This document shows, one piece after another, positions 16,647 through 23,982 of a DNA stretch of 33,623 nt (position 1 is the first letter of the stretch; every line of letters starts with the position of its first letter). Under the pieces are notes generated by a model, which saw nothing but the letters and a program-made list of their open reading frames with translations, ran no database searches and was not told where the DNA came from. Both the position numbers and the translations under genes were made by a program. The DNA is from Clostridiales bacterium (GTDB lineage: Bacteria; Bacillota; Clostridia; Oscillospirales; Oscillospiraceae). The DNA lies in contig JAJQBR010000068.1 in NCBI GenBank assembly GCA_021203185.1, forward strand, positions 1 to 33,623. The letters are read 5' to 3'.

Positions 16647-18032
16647 TCAGACGTTCTCCTCGTCCTCGTCGTCGTTCTCGCTGCCCTCTGCAGCTTCGTT
16701 TTCGGTGTCCTCCAGAACCTCCGTCTCCTCCGGGGTCTGGACAGGCTCGTCCTCCTGCGCGGTCTCCTCCAGCAGCAGCTCCTCCTCAGGCGGCAGTTCC
16801 TCGTCCTGGTTGTTTTTCTTCTTCCGCTTGGCGTTTTTGGCCAGGGTCGCCTCCAGCGCTGCCTCGTCCAGCACGTCCTGAGGGTCACGGTAGGGGGTCA
16901 CGGGGTAGCGGTCCGGGTCGTAGGCCCGGCCGCGGGCAAAGGGACGAATCCCCACCCGACTGGCGTCGGTGGGACGATCTTTGGACTTGCTGACGCCGCC
17001 CTTCTTCGCGCGCTTGCCTTTCTTGCGGTTCTTCTCGGCCTGCTCGGCCCGGCGGGCGGCGATGGCGGCCTTCCGCTCCTGTTCCTTTTCCTTCTCCTCG
17101 TTGGCCCGGCGCTCCCGCTCGGCCACCATTTCCTCAAACTTGCCCTTGAGCATCTGGGCACAGACAACTTCCTGCGCCGCAGAAAAGACGGAGTTGAACA
17201 ACATATAGACACACATGCCGGCGGGCATGATATAGCCGAACCACAGGTACATCAGCGGCATCAAGTACATCATCATCTTGTTGGTGGAGTCCGCGGCAGC
17301 GGTGCTGGCGTCTTTCTCCTTGTCCTGGCTCTTGCCCATGGTGATGTTGTTGGTTTTCTGGGAGATCTGGCTGTAGAGGAAGCTGAACACCGTGACCACG
17401 ATGGGGATCAGGAACAGGCCGATGTTGGCCCAGGTCAGGTCCAGCGTCCAGATTTTCCATTGGGGGGTCTGGGACAGGTCCATGCCCAGCCAGGTGAAGT
17501 CAATGGAAACCAGCTTGGAGGCGCTGTCGCCTACGGCGCCCGCCACGGCGTTCCAAACGGTGGAATCCTTGCCCATCAGGGAGGTCAGGGTCATCTCCTG
17601 GTAGGCGGCGGTGGTACCCAGGTCGTAGCCCAGTGCGGTCACAGCGTCCACGGCGGCGGTGATCTCATCCTTGGTCAGGCACATCATATAGAGCATGGGC
17701 CGACGGATGATGTAGTACAGGCCCATCAGGATGGGCAGGGGCAGGAAGGACCACAGGCAGCCGCCCATGGGGTTGACACCCTCCCGCTCGTAGAGGGCCT
17801 GGGTTTCCTGGTTCAGGCGGTTCTGGTCCTTGGCGTACTGCTTTTGCAGCTTCTGGACCTCCACCTGGAGGGAGTTCATCTGCATCATGCTCTTCTTGCC
17901 CCGATAGGAGATGGGGAAGAGAATCAGCTTGGACAGCAGGGTGAAAATGATAAGGGACAGGGCGTAGCTGTGGCAAAATTCATAGATCCACAGCAGGATC
18001 TTGCCGAAGATTTGCAAAAAAGCAGTAATCAT
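16647..18032 (-). CDS. yidC: Membrane protein insertase YidC
   Basis: 461 aa from ATG 18032 (AAGGAGG site); the extra in-frame residues upstream have no site. YidC inserts membrane proteins alone or with Sec. The Firmicutes-type core has about five hydrophobic segments: residues 5-45, MGGCLWSFLPLPILMGLYYI, a long one near 210-235 and MMYLMPLMYLWFGYIMPAGM. The groove arginine is in FPISYRGKKS. No lipobox is seen, unlike Bacillus SpoIIIJ. After about 310 comes a long cytoplasmic tail, first basic and coiled-coil like (ribosome contact is plausible), then strongly acidic at the end. Followed by jag 63 bases on. Confidence 0.95.
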   Translation of the reverse strand: MITAFLQIFGKILLWIYEFCHSYALSLIIFTLLSKLILFPISYRGKKSMMQMNSLQVEVQKLQKQYAKDQNRLNQETQALYEREGVNPMGGCLWSFLPLPILMGLYYIIRRPMLYMMCLTKDEITAAVDAVTALGYDLGTTAAYQEMTLTSLMGKDSTVWNAVAGAVGDSASKLVSIDFTWLGMDLSQTPQWKIWTLDLTWANIGLFLIPIVVTVFSFLYSQISQKTNNITMGKSQDKEKDASTAAADSTNKMMMYLMPLMYLWFGYIMPAGMCVYMLFNSVFSAAQEVVCAQMLKGKFEEMVAERERRANEEKEKEQERKAAIAARRAEQAEKNRKKGKRAKKGGVSKSKDRPTDASRVGIRPFARGRAYDPDRYPVTPYRDPQDVLDEAALEATLAKNAKRKKKNNQDEELPPEEELLLEETAQEDEPVQTPEETEVLEDTENEAAEGSENDDEDEENV

Positions 18033-18104
18033 GGTTCGGCGTCCTCCTTCTTGGGGGTATATTTCCACGAAAGGGCCTTTGCGCCCTTATGGGATCAAAG
18101 ATTT

Positions 18105-18249
18105 AATTAGCAGTTAGCAATGTGTAATGAAATCATGCTGTTACGATTTTCATAAAAACGGTTCGTCCGTTTTTTGCTCCACATCCGGCAGCTTATCACC
18201 AGCATACCGTTTCGATTCTCTTTTCATTGCTAATTGCACATTGCTAATT
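18105..18249. repeat. Inverted-repeat element between yidD and yidC
   Basis: 145 bp with 28-bp imperfect terminal inverted repeats (18105-18132 and 18222-18249, 22 of 28 positions matching), starting AATTAGCA on both arms and ending ATGAAA inward. The right arm contains ATTGCTAATT twice. A central AAAACGG/CCGTTTT hairpin sits at about 18155-18175 with T-runs on both sides. It abuts the yidD stop codon (18251-18253). The sequence is different from the other intergenic repeat family here, although the layout is alike. Confidence 0.75.
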
Positions 18250-18250
18250 G

Positions 18251-18469
18251 TCACGGTACGGGGTCGTACTCGATGCTCTTCTGCCGGTGCAGGGGTTGGC
18301 ACTTTGCCAGCCGTTTGGCCGCCAGCAGGGAGCCTCTGGCCGCTCCGTATTTCTCCACCGCCTCCTTCGCGTACTCGGAGCAGGTGGGGATAAACCGACA
18401 CCGGGGCGGCAAGCCGGAGGAGATGTACCGCTGATAGAGACCAATCAGCCACAGCAGCAGCCGTTTCAT
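18251..18469 (-). CDS. yidD: Membrane protein insertion efficiency factor YidD
   Basis: 72 aa, typical size. The family signature is complete: IGLYQRYISSGLPPRCRFIPTCSEYAKEAVEKYG, with three Cys in this region and later. YidD is a small membrane-associated protein that aids YidC-dependent insertion. ATG 18469 overlaps the rnpA stop (ATGA), so the two are translationally coupled. The C-terminus SIEYDPVP ends at the border of a repeat element. Confidence 0.96.
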   Translation of the reverse strand: MKRLLLWLIGLYQRYISSGLPPRCRFIPTCSEYAKEAVEKYGAARGSLLAAKRLAKCQPLHRQKSIEYDPVP

Positions 18470-18834
18470 TGCTCCGCCTCCGTCCCCGCAGGGGAAACGG
18501 GCTTGAGTAAGCCGAGTTTTTTTGCCACCCGGAGGAAATCCCGCTCCATGGCGTGGTATCCGGCGCTGACGGCCCGAACCCGGGCCACGATGACAATGTC
18601 CCGTCCGGGGATCAACTCGTCCCGGTGCAGCCGGTAAATTTCCCGCAGCTGGCGGCGAACCCGGTTGCGAACCACGGCGTGACCCAGCTTGGTGCCAGTG
18701 GTGATGCCCACCCGGCTCTCACCCTTGCGGTTGCGCTGCCAGTAGAGAGCCAGCGTTGGAGCGGCGGCGGAACGTCCCCGGCGGTACAGACGCTGGAAAT
18801 CCCGGTTGGACTTGATGGTTACCGTTTTCTTCAT
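18466..18834 (-). CDS. rnpA: Ribonuclease P protein component
   Basis: 122 aa from ATG 18834 (MKKTVTIKSNRDFQRLYRRG; AGG-rich site upstream). Protein subunit of RNase P, which trims the 5' leader of tRNAs. The RNR motif is present: VVRNRVRRQLREIYR, with GRDIVIVAR after it. It lies downstream of rpmH, as in nearly all bacteria, but separated by a 182-bp structured spacer. Confidence 0.97.
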   Translation of the reverse strand: MKKTVTIKSNRDFQRLYRRGRSAAAPTLALYWQRNRKGESRVGITTGTKLGHAVVRNRVRRQLREIYRLHRDELIPGRDIVIVARVRAVSAGYHAMERDFLRVAKKLGLLKPVSPAGTEAEQ

Positions 18835-19016
18835 GCTCTCCGGCCTTCCTGAACAAACGGCGGCGACAGGCAGGGGAGAGGGGGCCGCGACCTGGGCCTG
18901 GCCCCCTCTCCGCCGCCCGCCTGGGGCGGGCTTGTCCGCAGATACATTACAGGGGTGGAGCTTGCTGCAGCTTCCACCCCTCGCACTTGCTTCCGCATCG
19001 TTCGTACTTTGAGCGC
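18835..19016 (-). other. Structured rpmH-rnpA spacer with three hairpins
   Basis: 182 bp without a gene. Three inverted repeats in a row: a perfect 12-bp GC stem GGAGAGGGGGCC/GGCCCCCTCTCC (18875-18886/18900-18911), CCGCCC/GGGCGG (about 18914-18930) and AGGGGTGGA/TCCACCCCT (18951-18959/18973-18981). None is followed by a T-tract on the minus strand, so they look like processing or mRNA-stability structures rather than terminators. Confidence 0.75.
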
Positions 19017-19157
19017 TCAATAGCTCAGCTGGTTGCGGCCCTTGGCGCGGCGGCGGGCCAGCACCTGGCGGCCGCTCTTGGTGGCCATTCTTGCCCGGAA
19101 GCCGTGAACCTTCTGTCCGTGACGCTTTTTGGGCTGGTAGGTACGTTTGGTAGCCAT
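19017..19157 (-). CDS. rpmH: 50S ribosomal protein L34
   Basis: 46 aa: [20 protein letters not shown] then [20 protein letters not shown] and RNQLSY. This is the whole L34 family signature with a two-residue N-terminal extension (MAT before the usual start). ATG 19157 has GGAGG 8 bases upstream. First gene of the rpmH-rnpA-yidD-yidC-jag unit, divergent from dnaA. Confidence 0.97.
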   Translation of the reverse strand: MATKRTYQPKKRHGQKVHGFRARMATKSGRQVLARRRAKGRNQLSY

Positions 19158-19297
19158 TCGATACACCTCCGAATCGTGAAATCAGCGGGGCGGCCTTGCC
19201 GCCTGTACCCGCTGCGGGGAAAGCCCCGGCCGCCGGGCGATTCCCGGTCCGGCCCTGGGGGCAAAGCATCCCCAGGGGACACTATAACGCACTGCTT
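19158..19297 (-). other. rpmH leader
   Basis: About 130 transcribed bases between the rpmH promoter and start codon. It can form two GC hairpins, CCCTGGGG/CCCCAGGG (19254-19261/19271-19278) and GGGG-aaag-CCCC near 19217-19228. No open frame or known riboswitch is recognised. Confidence 0.5.
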
Positions 19298-19327
19298 ATT
19301 ATACTCCACCAAATCGGCTGCTGTCAA
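19298..19327 (-). promoter_or_regulatory. rpmH operon promoter
   Basis: Minus strand TTGACA (19327-19322), 18-bp spacer, TATAAT (19303-19298): both hexamers are perfect. It is one of the strongest promoter matches in the window, fitting a ribosomal-protein operon. Confidence 0.9.
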
Positions 19328-19353
19328 CCGTTTGCCCCAGGTTTTTTGTCATT

Positions 19354-19362
19354 TTATCCACA
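19354..19362 (+). promoter_or_regulatory. DnaA box upstream of dnaA
   Basis: Perfect consensus TTATCCACA, 265 bp before the dnaA start and 27 bp behind the rpmH -35. It may serve dnaA autoregulation or form the upstream half of a bipartite origin; only this one strong box is seen on this side. Confidence 0.75.
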
Positions 19363-19502
19363 GCGCGCCCCTTTTCCGCCCCGCCTGTGGGCACGCACCG
19401 GCCCTGCAAGCCCGCCTTTCCCTTCCACGACGTTTTTTCTCTCCCGGTGGGCTTTGTCCACTATTCACGGTTATCCTGCCCCCTCTGGCGGTAAATTTCT
19501 GT

Positions 19503-19531
19503 TTGTATCAGAAGCTGTTTTGTGGTATACT
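19503..19531 (+). promoter_or_regulatory. dnaA promoter
   Basis: TTGTAT (19503-19508), 17-bp spacer ending TGTGG, TATACT (19526-19531), about 97 bp upstream of the dnaA ATG. Confidence 0.75.
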
Positions 19532-19627
19532 AAAGGCAGACTAAAAGATGGGGTGTTTTGCGCTTTTTTGCCCTGCCCCGGCCTGCGCACTCCCTTTATT
19601 CATCTAAAAGAGAAAAGAGGTTTTGAC

Positions 19628-20953
19628 ATGAATTCTGCCGCGGAAATTTGGGCCAGTGTGCTTCCCCTGCTGGAAAGCGAACTGACCACCACGGCTGTCA
19701 CCACCTGGTTCATGGACGTGGAGGCTCTGGATCTGGAGCGCAACCGGCTGGTGATCACCAATCCCTTCGCCTTTAAGTGTGGCATCATTCGAGATCGCTA
19801 CACCGACACCCTGAAAAAAGCCCTTTACGAACTGTTCGCCGCTGACATCGACGTGATCGTCCTCGACCCGGAGGATGCGGAGCAGTATCGCCGCCGCCGC
19901 AGCGCCCCGGAGGAAAACGCCAATATCCTGATGGGCAGCGAGGACTACACCTTCGACCGGTTCGTGGTGGGTTCCTCCAACAAGTTCGCTTACAACGCCT
20001 CTCTTGCCGTGGCCAATCAGCCCGGCAAAAGCTACAACCCCCTGTTCCTCTACGGGGAATCCGGCCTGGGCAAGACCCACCTGCTCTACGCCATCTTCCA
20101 TGCCATCCAGCAGCAGCACCCGGAGTTTCAAATCATCTACGTCAAGGGGGACGAGTTCACCAACGAACTCAACGAGGCCATCCGCCTGAACTCCACCGAC
20201 GCCTTCCGCCAGAAGTACCGGGACAAAGACCTGCTGCTGGTGGATGACATCCAGTTCATCGCCGGCAAGGACTCCACTCAGGAGGAATTTTTTAACACCT
20301 TTAACAACCTCTACGAGGCGGGCAAACAGATTGTCCTGACCTCCGACCGGCCCCCATCCGACATGGTCCGGCTGGAGGACCGGCTGCGCACCCGGTTCGA
20401 GTGGGGCCTGATGGCAGACATCCAGCCGCCAGACTACGAAACCCGCTGCGCCATCATCAAGGACAAAGCCATTCTGCTGGGACTGAATCTGCCCCAGGAC
20501 ATCATCGAATACATCGCCCACAACATCACCGCCAACGTGCGGCAGCTGGAGGGGTCCCTCCACCGACTGATGGCCTATCGGGACCTGCTGGGTAACCAGG
20601 TGGACGACGTGGCCGCAGGCCGGGCCATTCGGGAGTTGATCCGCACCTCCAGCGAACTGACCCCCTCCGCCGACGTGATTCTGGAGGAGACAGCCAAGTT
20701 TTACGGCATCACCCCAGAGACCATCCTGTCCACCAGCCGCAAGTCCAACATCATCCTGGCCCGCCAGGTCAGTATGTACATCATCCGGTCCATGACCACC
20801 CTGAGCCTCCCGGAAATCGGGAAAATTTACGATATGCACCACACCACCGTCATGCACTCCATCGACAAGATCGAAAACACCCTGAAAACCGACAAGGCCC
20901 TGGCCGACGTCATCAAGGACATCAAGGCCAACATCAACGACCGCACCTACTGA
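19628..20953 (+). CDS. dnaA: Chromosomal replication initiator DnaA
   Basis: 441 aa from ATG 19628 (AGAGG site; the longer open frame upstream covers the promoter and is not coding). DnaA binds DnaA boxes and melts the origin. Domain I is at 1-80, domain II is short, the AAA+ core has Walker A GESGLGKT at 143 and LLLVDDIQF near 201-209, and the C-terminal helix-turn-helix domain IV follows. The recognition signature is unusual: instead of GGRDHTT it reads YDMHHTT (401-407), one residue shorter, with His404 where the DNA-contacting Asp (E. coli Asp433) is expected; His405, Thr406 and Thr407 are kept. A repeat element starts 17 bases after the stop. Confidence 0.98.
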   Translation: MNSAAEIWASVLPLLESELTTTAVTTWFMDVEALDLERNRLVITNPFAFKCGIIRDRYTDTLKKALYELFAADIDVIVLDPEDAEQYRRRRSAPEENANILMGSEDYTFDRFVVGSSNKFAYNASLAVANQPGKSYNPLFLYGESGLGKTHLLYAIFHAIQQQHPEFQIIYVKGDEFTNELNEAIRLNSTDAFRQKYRDKDLLLVDDIQFIAGKDSTQEEFFNTFNNLYEAGKQIVLTSDRPPSDMVRLEDRLRTRFEWGLMADIQPPDYETRCAIIKDKAILLGLNLPQDIIEYIAHNITANVRQLEGSLHRLMAYRDLLGNQVDDVAAGRAIRELIRTSSELTPSADVILEETAKFYGITPETILSTSRKSNIILARQVSMYIIRSMTTLSLPEIGKIYDMHHTTVMHSIDKIENTLKTDKALADVIKDIKANINDRTY

Positions 20954-20961
20954 CAAAGATA

Positions 20962-21222
20962 AAATCTGTTACTGGTTATCCCTTTTACTCAGCCTTATGA
21001 GCATTTTAGCTATTAGCTATTAGCTTTTAGCCATTAGCTCTGTGGTTCTTGGCATTACGTGCTGCGCTTATCATTTACATAACTTTACAAATGGGTGGGC
21101 TCACTCTTGGTTTCCTTTTTAGCTGTTTGCTTTAAACCGGTATTACCTGACTAACAGCTAACAGCTAACGGCTAATAGCTTATCACAAACGGCTGATTCA
21201 AAGGGATAGTCAGAAATCTGTT
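20962..21222 (+). repeat. Palindromic intergenic repeat, copy C, with 9-bp flanking direct repeats
   Basis: 243-bp element (20971-21213) in the dnaA-dnaN spacer, flanked on both sides by the exact 9-mer AAATCTGTT (20962-20970 and 21214-21222). Terminal inverted repeats of 23 bp (20972-20994 and 21191-21213) match at 19 of 23 positions. TAGC-rich subterminal arms can pair. The central hairpin CATTT/AAATG (21072-21076/21089-21093) differs from copy B by a paired change. Non-coding. The structure is that of a MITE-like insertion with a target-site duplication. Confidence 0.88.
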
Positions 21223-21262
21223 TTGTAAACCTCTTTGTTTTCTCCTGTGCGACAACCTGCCA

Positions 21263-21293
21263 TTGCGCCCTGCGCGTATACAGTTTGTATAAT
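21263..21293 (+). promoter_or_regulatory. Possible dnaN promoter
   Basis: A perfect TATAAT (21288-21293) with TTGCGC (21263-21268) at a long 19-bp spacing, about 240 bp before dnaN. The -35 is weak, and the transcript would run through the DnaA boxes. Confidence 0.5.
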
Positions 21294-21308
21294 TCCGCGC
21301 AGAAGGCC

Positions 21309-21465
21309 CTTTCCACAGTTTCCACAGCTTTTTTCCACTTGTGGAAACTGCAATTGTGGAAAATATCTTTCCATTTTTGGGATCTGTGGGAACCTGTGGA
21401 TAACGCTGTTCAATCTGTGGATTTGTTTTTTGCTGCTGTTTCAGCGGAAAATTGCGTTTTCCACA
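21309..21465. other. oriC: oriC: cluster of DnaA boxes
   Basis: Between copy C and dnaN there are at least six boxes: CTTTCCACA (21309-21317, +), GTTTCCACA (21318-21326, +), the same on the minus strand (21340-21348), TTTTCCACA on minus (21355-21363), the perfect TTATCCACA on minus (21395-21403) and TTTTCCACA (21457-21465, +). Weaker ones lie at 21385-21393 and 21416-21424. The clustering between dnaA and dnaN, with genes diverging on both sides, marks the replication origin. Confidence 0.93.
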
Positions 21466-21492
21466 GACGAGCGGCACCTACTACTACTACTA
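21457..21492 (+). other. Origin unwinding element: DnaA box, GC-rich spacer, DnaA-trios
   Basis: A DnaA box (TTTTCCACA, 21457-21465) is followed by a 12-bp GC-rich spacer (21466-21477) and five perfect CTA triplets (21478-21492), then TTTT. Read on the complementary strand 3' to 5' the triplets are GAT repeats, the DnaA-trio motif that in Bacillus lets DnaA filaments load on single strands and open the duplex. The order box, GC cluster, trios is that of the basal origin unwinding system. It lies 39 bp before dnaN. Confidence 0.85.
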
Positions 21493-21531
21493 TTTTCAGG
21501 TTCCTTTCCTATCAAACAAAAGGAGGTTCTT

Positions 21532-22638
21532 ATGCGCTTTACCTGCGAGAAATCCCTGTTGCAAACCATGATTACCATTACCTCCCGAACTGTGGCGGCA
21601 AAAAGTTCCATTCCAGCGTTGGAAGGCATCCTCATCGAAGCCGGAGAACAACTCCAGCTGACCGGCTACAACCTGAAAACCGGGATCCGCGCTCTGGTAT
21701 CCGCCGAAATTCAGGAAGAAGGAGATATCGTTGTCTCCGCCCGGCTGTTCAACGAGATTGTCCGGCGGTTACCGGATGAAGTTGTCAATGTGTCAACCGA
21801 CCGCAGTCTTATCACCATCCGGTGCGGCGCCAGTCAGTTCCAGATTCAGGGCAGCAGCCCGGAGGAGTACCCGGATTTGCCCAGCGTAGAGTTCCAAAAC
21901 AGCATCTCCCTGCCCCAGCGGACGCTGATGTCTATGCTCAACCAGACCCTGTTCGCCGTCAGCCACGACGAGAGCCGTCCCATCCACACCGGCGAGTTGT
22001 TCGAGGTGGAGGACGGCACCCTGACCATCGTTTCCGTGGACGGCTACCGGCTGGCCCTGCGGCGGGAACCGGTCACCAGTGGGCCGAACTGCTCCTTCGT
22101 GGTGCCGGCGATCTCCCTCAATGAGGTGGCCAAAATCTGCGGCGACACCGACGAACCAGTAGAGATTGTTCAGGGATCCCAGCATATTATGTTCAAAACC
22201 GGCAGCGTCACGCTGATTTCCCGGCGGCTGGAGGGTACTTTTTTGGACTACAAGCACTCCATTCCCACCAGCAACCCCATTTCCGTCACTGTAGACCGGC
22301 GGCAGCTCATCGCCTCCATCGAGCGCTGCTCCCTCATCGTCACCGAGCAGCAGAAAAGCCCTCTGCGCTGCACCCTGGAGAACAACCTGCTGAAACTCCA
22401 GACCGCCACCGCTCTGGGTACCGTCTATGACGAGTGCGGCGTGGTGTCCAACGGCGGCGAACTGGAAATTGGCTTCAACAACCGCTATATGCTGGACGCG
22501 CTGAAAGCCGCTCCGGAGGACGTGGTGCAGCTGACGCTGAACACCCCCATCTCCCCCTGTGTCATTGTGCCGGAGGAGGGACAGGGCAACCAGTTCCTGT
22601 ATATGGTGCTGCCCGTCCGTCTGCGGGCCAGGGCATGA
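21532..22638 (+). CDS. dnaN: DNA polymerase III beta subunit (sliding clamp)
   Basis: 368 aa, the usual length. Ring clamp that keeps the replicative polymerase on DNA. ATG 21532 ([20 protein letters not shown]) follows AGGAGG. Three clamp folds are evident; the typical [13 protein letters not shown] is near the middle and the protein ends [12 protein letters not shown], where the family has the conserved Met-Pro-Met/Leu-Arg end. Directly downstream of the origin and first of the dnaN-rlbA-recF-remB series. Confidence 0.98.
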   Translation: MRFTCEKSLLQTMITITSRTVAAKSSIPALEGILIEAGEQLQLTGYNLKTGIRALVSAEIQEEGDIVVSARLFNEIVRRLPDEVVNVSTDRSLITIRCGASQFQIQGSSPEEYPDLPSVEFQNSISLPQRTLMSMLNQTLFAVSHDESRPIHTGELFEVEDGTLTIVSVDGYRLALRREPVTSGPNCSFVVPAISLNEVAKICGDTDEPVEIVQGSQHIMFKTGSVTLISRRLEGTFLDYKHSIPTSNPISVTVDRRQLIASIERCSLIVTEQQKSPLRCTLENNLLKLQTATALGTVYDECGVVSNGGELEIGFNNRYMLDALKAAPEDVVQLTLNTPISPCVIVPEEGQGNQFLYMVLPVRLRARA

Positions 22639-22655
22639 GGAAACCGAGGAACACT

Positions 22656-22868
22656 ATGAAACAGCAAACCGTAAAAATTGAAACGGAATTTATCCGCCTG
22701 GACGCCCTGCTCAAGCTGGCCCACCTGGTCTCCAGCGGCGGCGAGGCCAAAATCCGCATCCAGGACGGCCAAGTTTGGGTCAACGGGGAGGTCTGCACCA
22801 TGCGGGGCAAAAAACTGCGCCCCGGCGACAGCGCCGTCCTGCTGGACACCACGGTAACGGTGGAGTAA
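22656..22868 (+). CDS. rlbA: S4-domain RNA-binding protein YaaA/RlbA
   Basis: 70 aa from ATG 22656 (GAGG site 7 bases upstream); an in-frame ATG at 22635 overlapping the dnaN stop would add 7 residues and cannot be excluded. The S4 fold is plain: [20 protein letters not shown] then [14 protein letters not shown]. Homologues between dnaN and recF in Bacillus are associated with the ribosome large subunit. Its start lies 17 bases after dnaN and its stop 2 bases before recF. Confidence 0.93.
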   Translation: MKQQTVKIETEFIRLDALLKLAHLVSSGGEAKIRIQDGQVWVNGEVCTMRGKKLRPGDSAVLLDTTVTVE

Positions 22869-22870
22869 CG

Positions 22871-23980
22871 ATGGTTGTCAACGCCATCGGCCTGGAAAAC
22901 TTCCGCAACTATAGCGCGCTAAACGCTCAATTCTGCCCCAGCATCAACGTCATCACCGGGGACAATGCCCAGGGCAAGACCAATCTGCTGGAAGCCATCG
23001 CCTACCTCTCCGCCTGTCGGAGCCACCGGGCCAGAGCGGACAGCGAACTGATCCGCTTCGAGGCCCAGCGGGCCAGGCTGGAGGGGGAGATTTTCTCCCG
23101 GAACCGGGACTTCCGGCTGGAGGTTCGGCTGGGCCGAGGGGTGCGCCGCCAAATGTGGAGCAACGGCGTCCGCCTGAAAAACGCGGGGGAACTGACCGGC
23201 ATCCTGAAAACCGTCCTCTTCTGTCCGGAGGATCTGGATCTCATCCGGGCCGGGGCGGCGGAGCGGAGAAAATTCCTGGACGGGGCCATCTGCCAGCTGC
23301 GGCCCCGGTATGGGGCGGCCCTGGCGGAGTACAAACGCCTGCTGGAGCAGAAGCGACGCATCCTCCGGGACTGGCCGGAGAAGCCCTCCCTGCTGGACTT
23401 GATGGAGGATTACAACCTGCGGATGTGCCAGACTGGGGCGCTGGTGATCCACTACCGGGCGCACTTTGTCCAAAAGCTGAACCAGTGCGCTCCCGCCATC
23501 CACGCCAGCTTCTCCAACGGGCGGGAGGAACTGGGGCTGGGCTACCAGACGGTGAAAACCGTCACCGACCCGCTGGCCCCGGCTCAGACGATTTTCAATC
23601 AATTACAGGATCATATGGCCCGGCACCGCCAGGCTGAGCTGGAGGCCCGGAGCTGTCTCTCCGGCCCACACAAGGACGATTTGTTGGTGGATATCAACGG
23701 ACGCAGCGTCCGCACCTACGGCAGTCAGGGCCAGACCCGCACCGCAGCCCTGAGCCTGGAACTGGCCCAGCGGGAGATTTTTTACGACAACGACGGGGAG
23801 TATCCGGTGCTGCTGCTGGACGACGTCCTCAGCGAACTGGACCAGCGGCGGCAGGAGTTTGTCCTCAACCGCATCCAGGGGGGACAGGTGTTTATCACCT
23901 GCTGCGAGAGCGACCGGCTCTCCGCGCTGGAGGCGGGGCAGGTGCTGCGCATCGAAAACGGCGCGCTGTTGGAGGGATAA
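22871..23980 (+). CDS. recF: DNA replication and repair protein RecF
   Basis: 369 aa from ATG 22871. SMC-like ATPase that helps load RecA at gaps with RecO and RecR. It starts VNAIGLENFRNYSALNAQF, with Walker A GDNAQGKTN near residue 30, the ABC signature YGSQGQTRT near 285 and Walker B PVLLLDDVLSELD at about 312-324, all intact. Downstream of rlbA with 2 bases between. Confidence 0.97.
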   Translation: MVVNAIGLENFRNYSALNAQFCPSINVITGDNAQGKTNLLEAIAYLSACRSHRARADSELIRFEAQRARLEGEIFSRNRDFRLEVRLGRGVRRQMWSNGVRLKNAGELTGILKTVLFCPEDLDLIRAGAAERRKFLDGAICQLRPRYGAALAEYKRLLEQKRRILRDWPEKPSLLDLMEDYNLRMCQTGALVIHYRAHFVQKLNQCAPAIHASFSNGREELGLGYQTVKTVTDPLAPAQTIFNQLQDHMARHRQAELEARSCLSGPHKDDLLVDINGRSVRTYGSQGQTRTAALSLELAQREIFYDNDGEYPVLLLDDVLSELDQRRQEFVLNRIQGGQVFITCCESDRLSALEAGQVLRIENGALLEG

Positions 23981-23982
23981 CC

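Noticed and set aside
19015-19050. tRNA-like D-arm sequence (AATAGCTCAGCTGGTT) on the plus strand
   Set aside because: It is the complement of the last codons of rpmH (NQLSY and stop). No matching acceptor stem, anticodon arm or T-arm follows.
19604-20956. Minus-strand open frame (450 codons) opposite dnaA
   Set aside because: Same cause; Asp/Gly/Val-rich translation without any family features.
21030-21182. Repeated TAGCTATTAGC words as a possible CRISPR array
   Set aside because: The words are irregularly spaced, imperfect and paired as inverted arms of a small element; there are no regular spacers and no cas genes.
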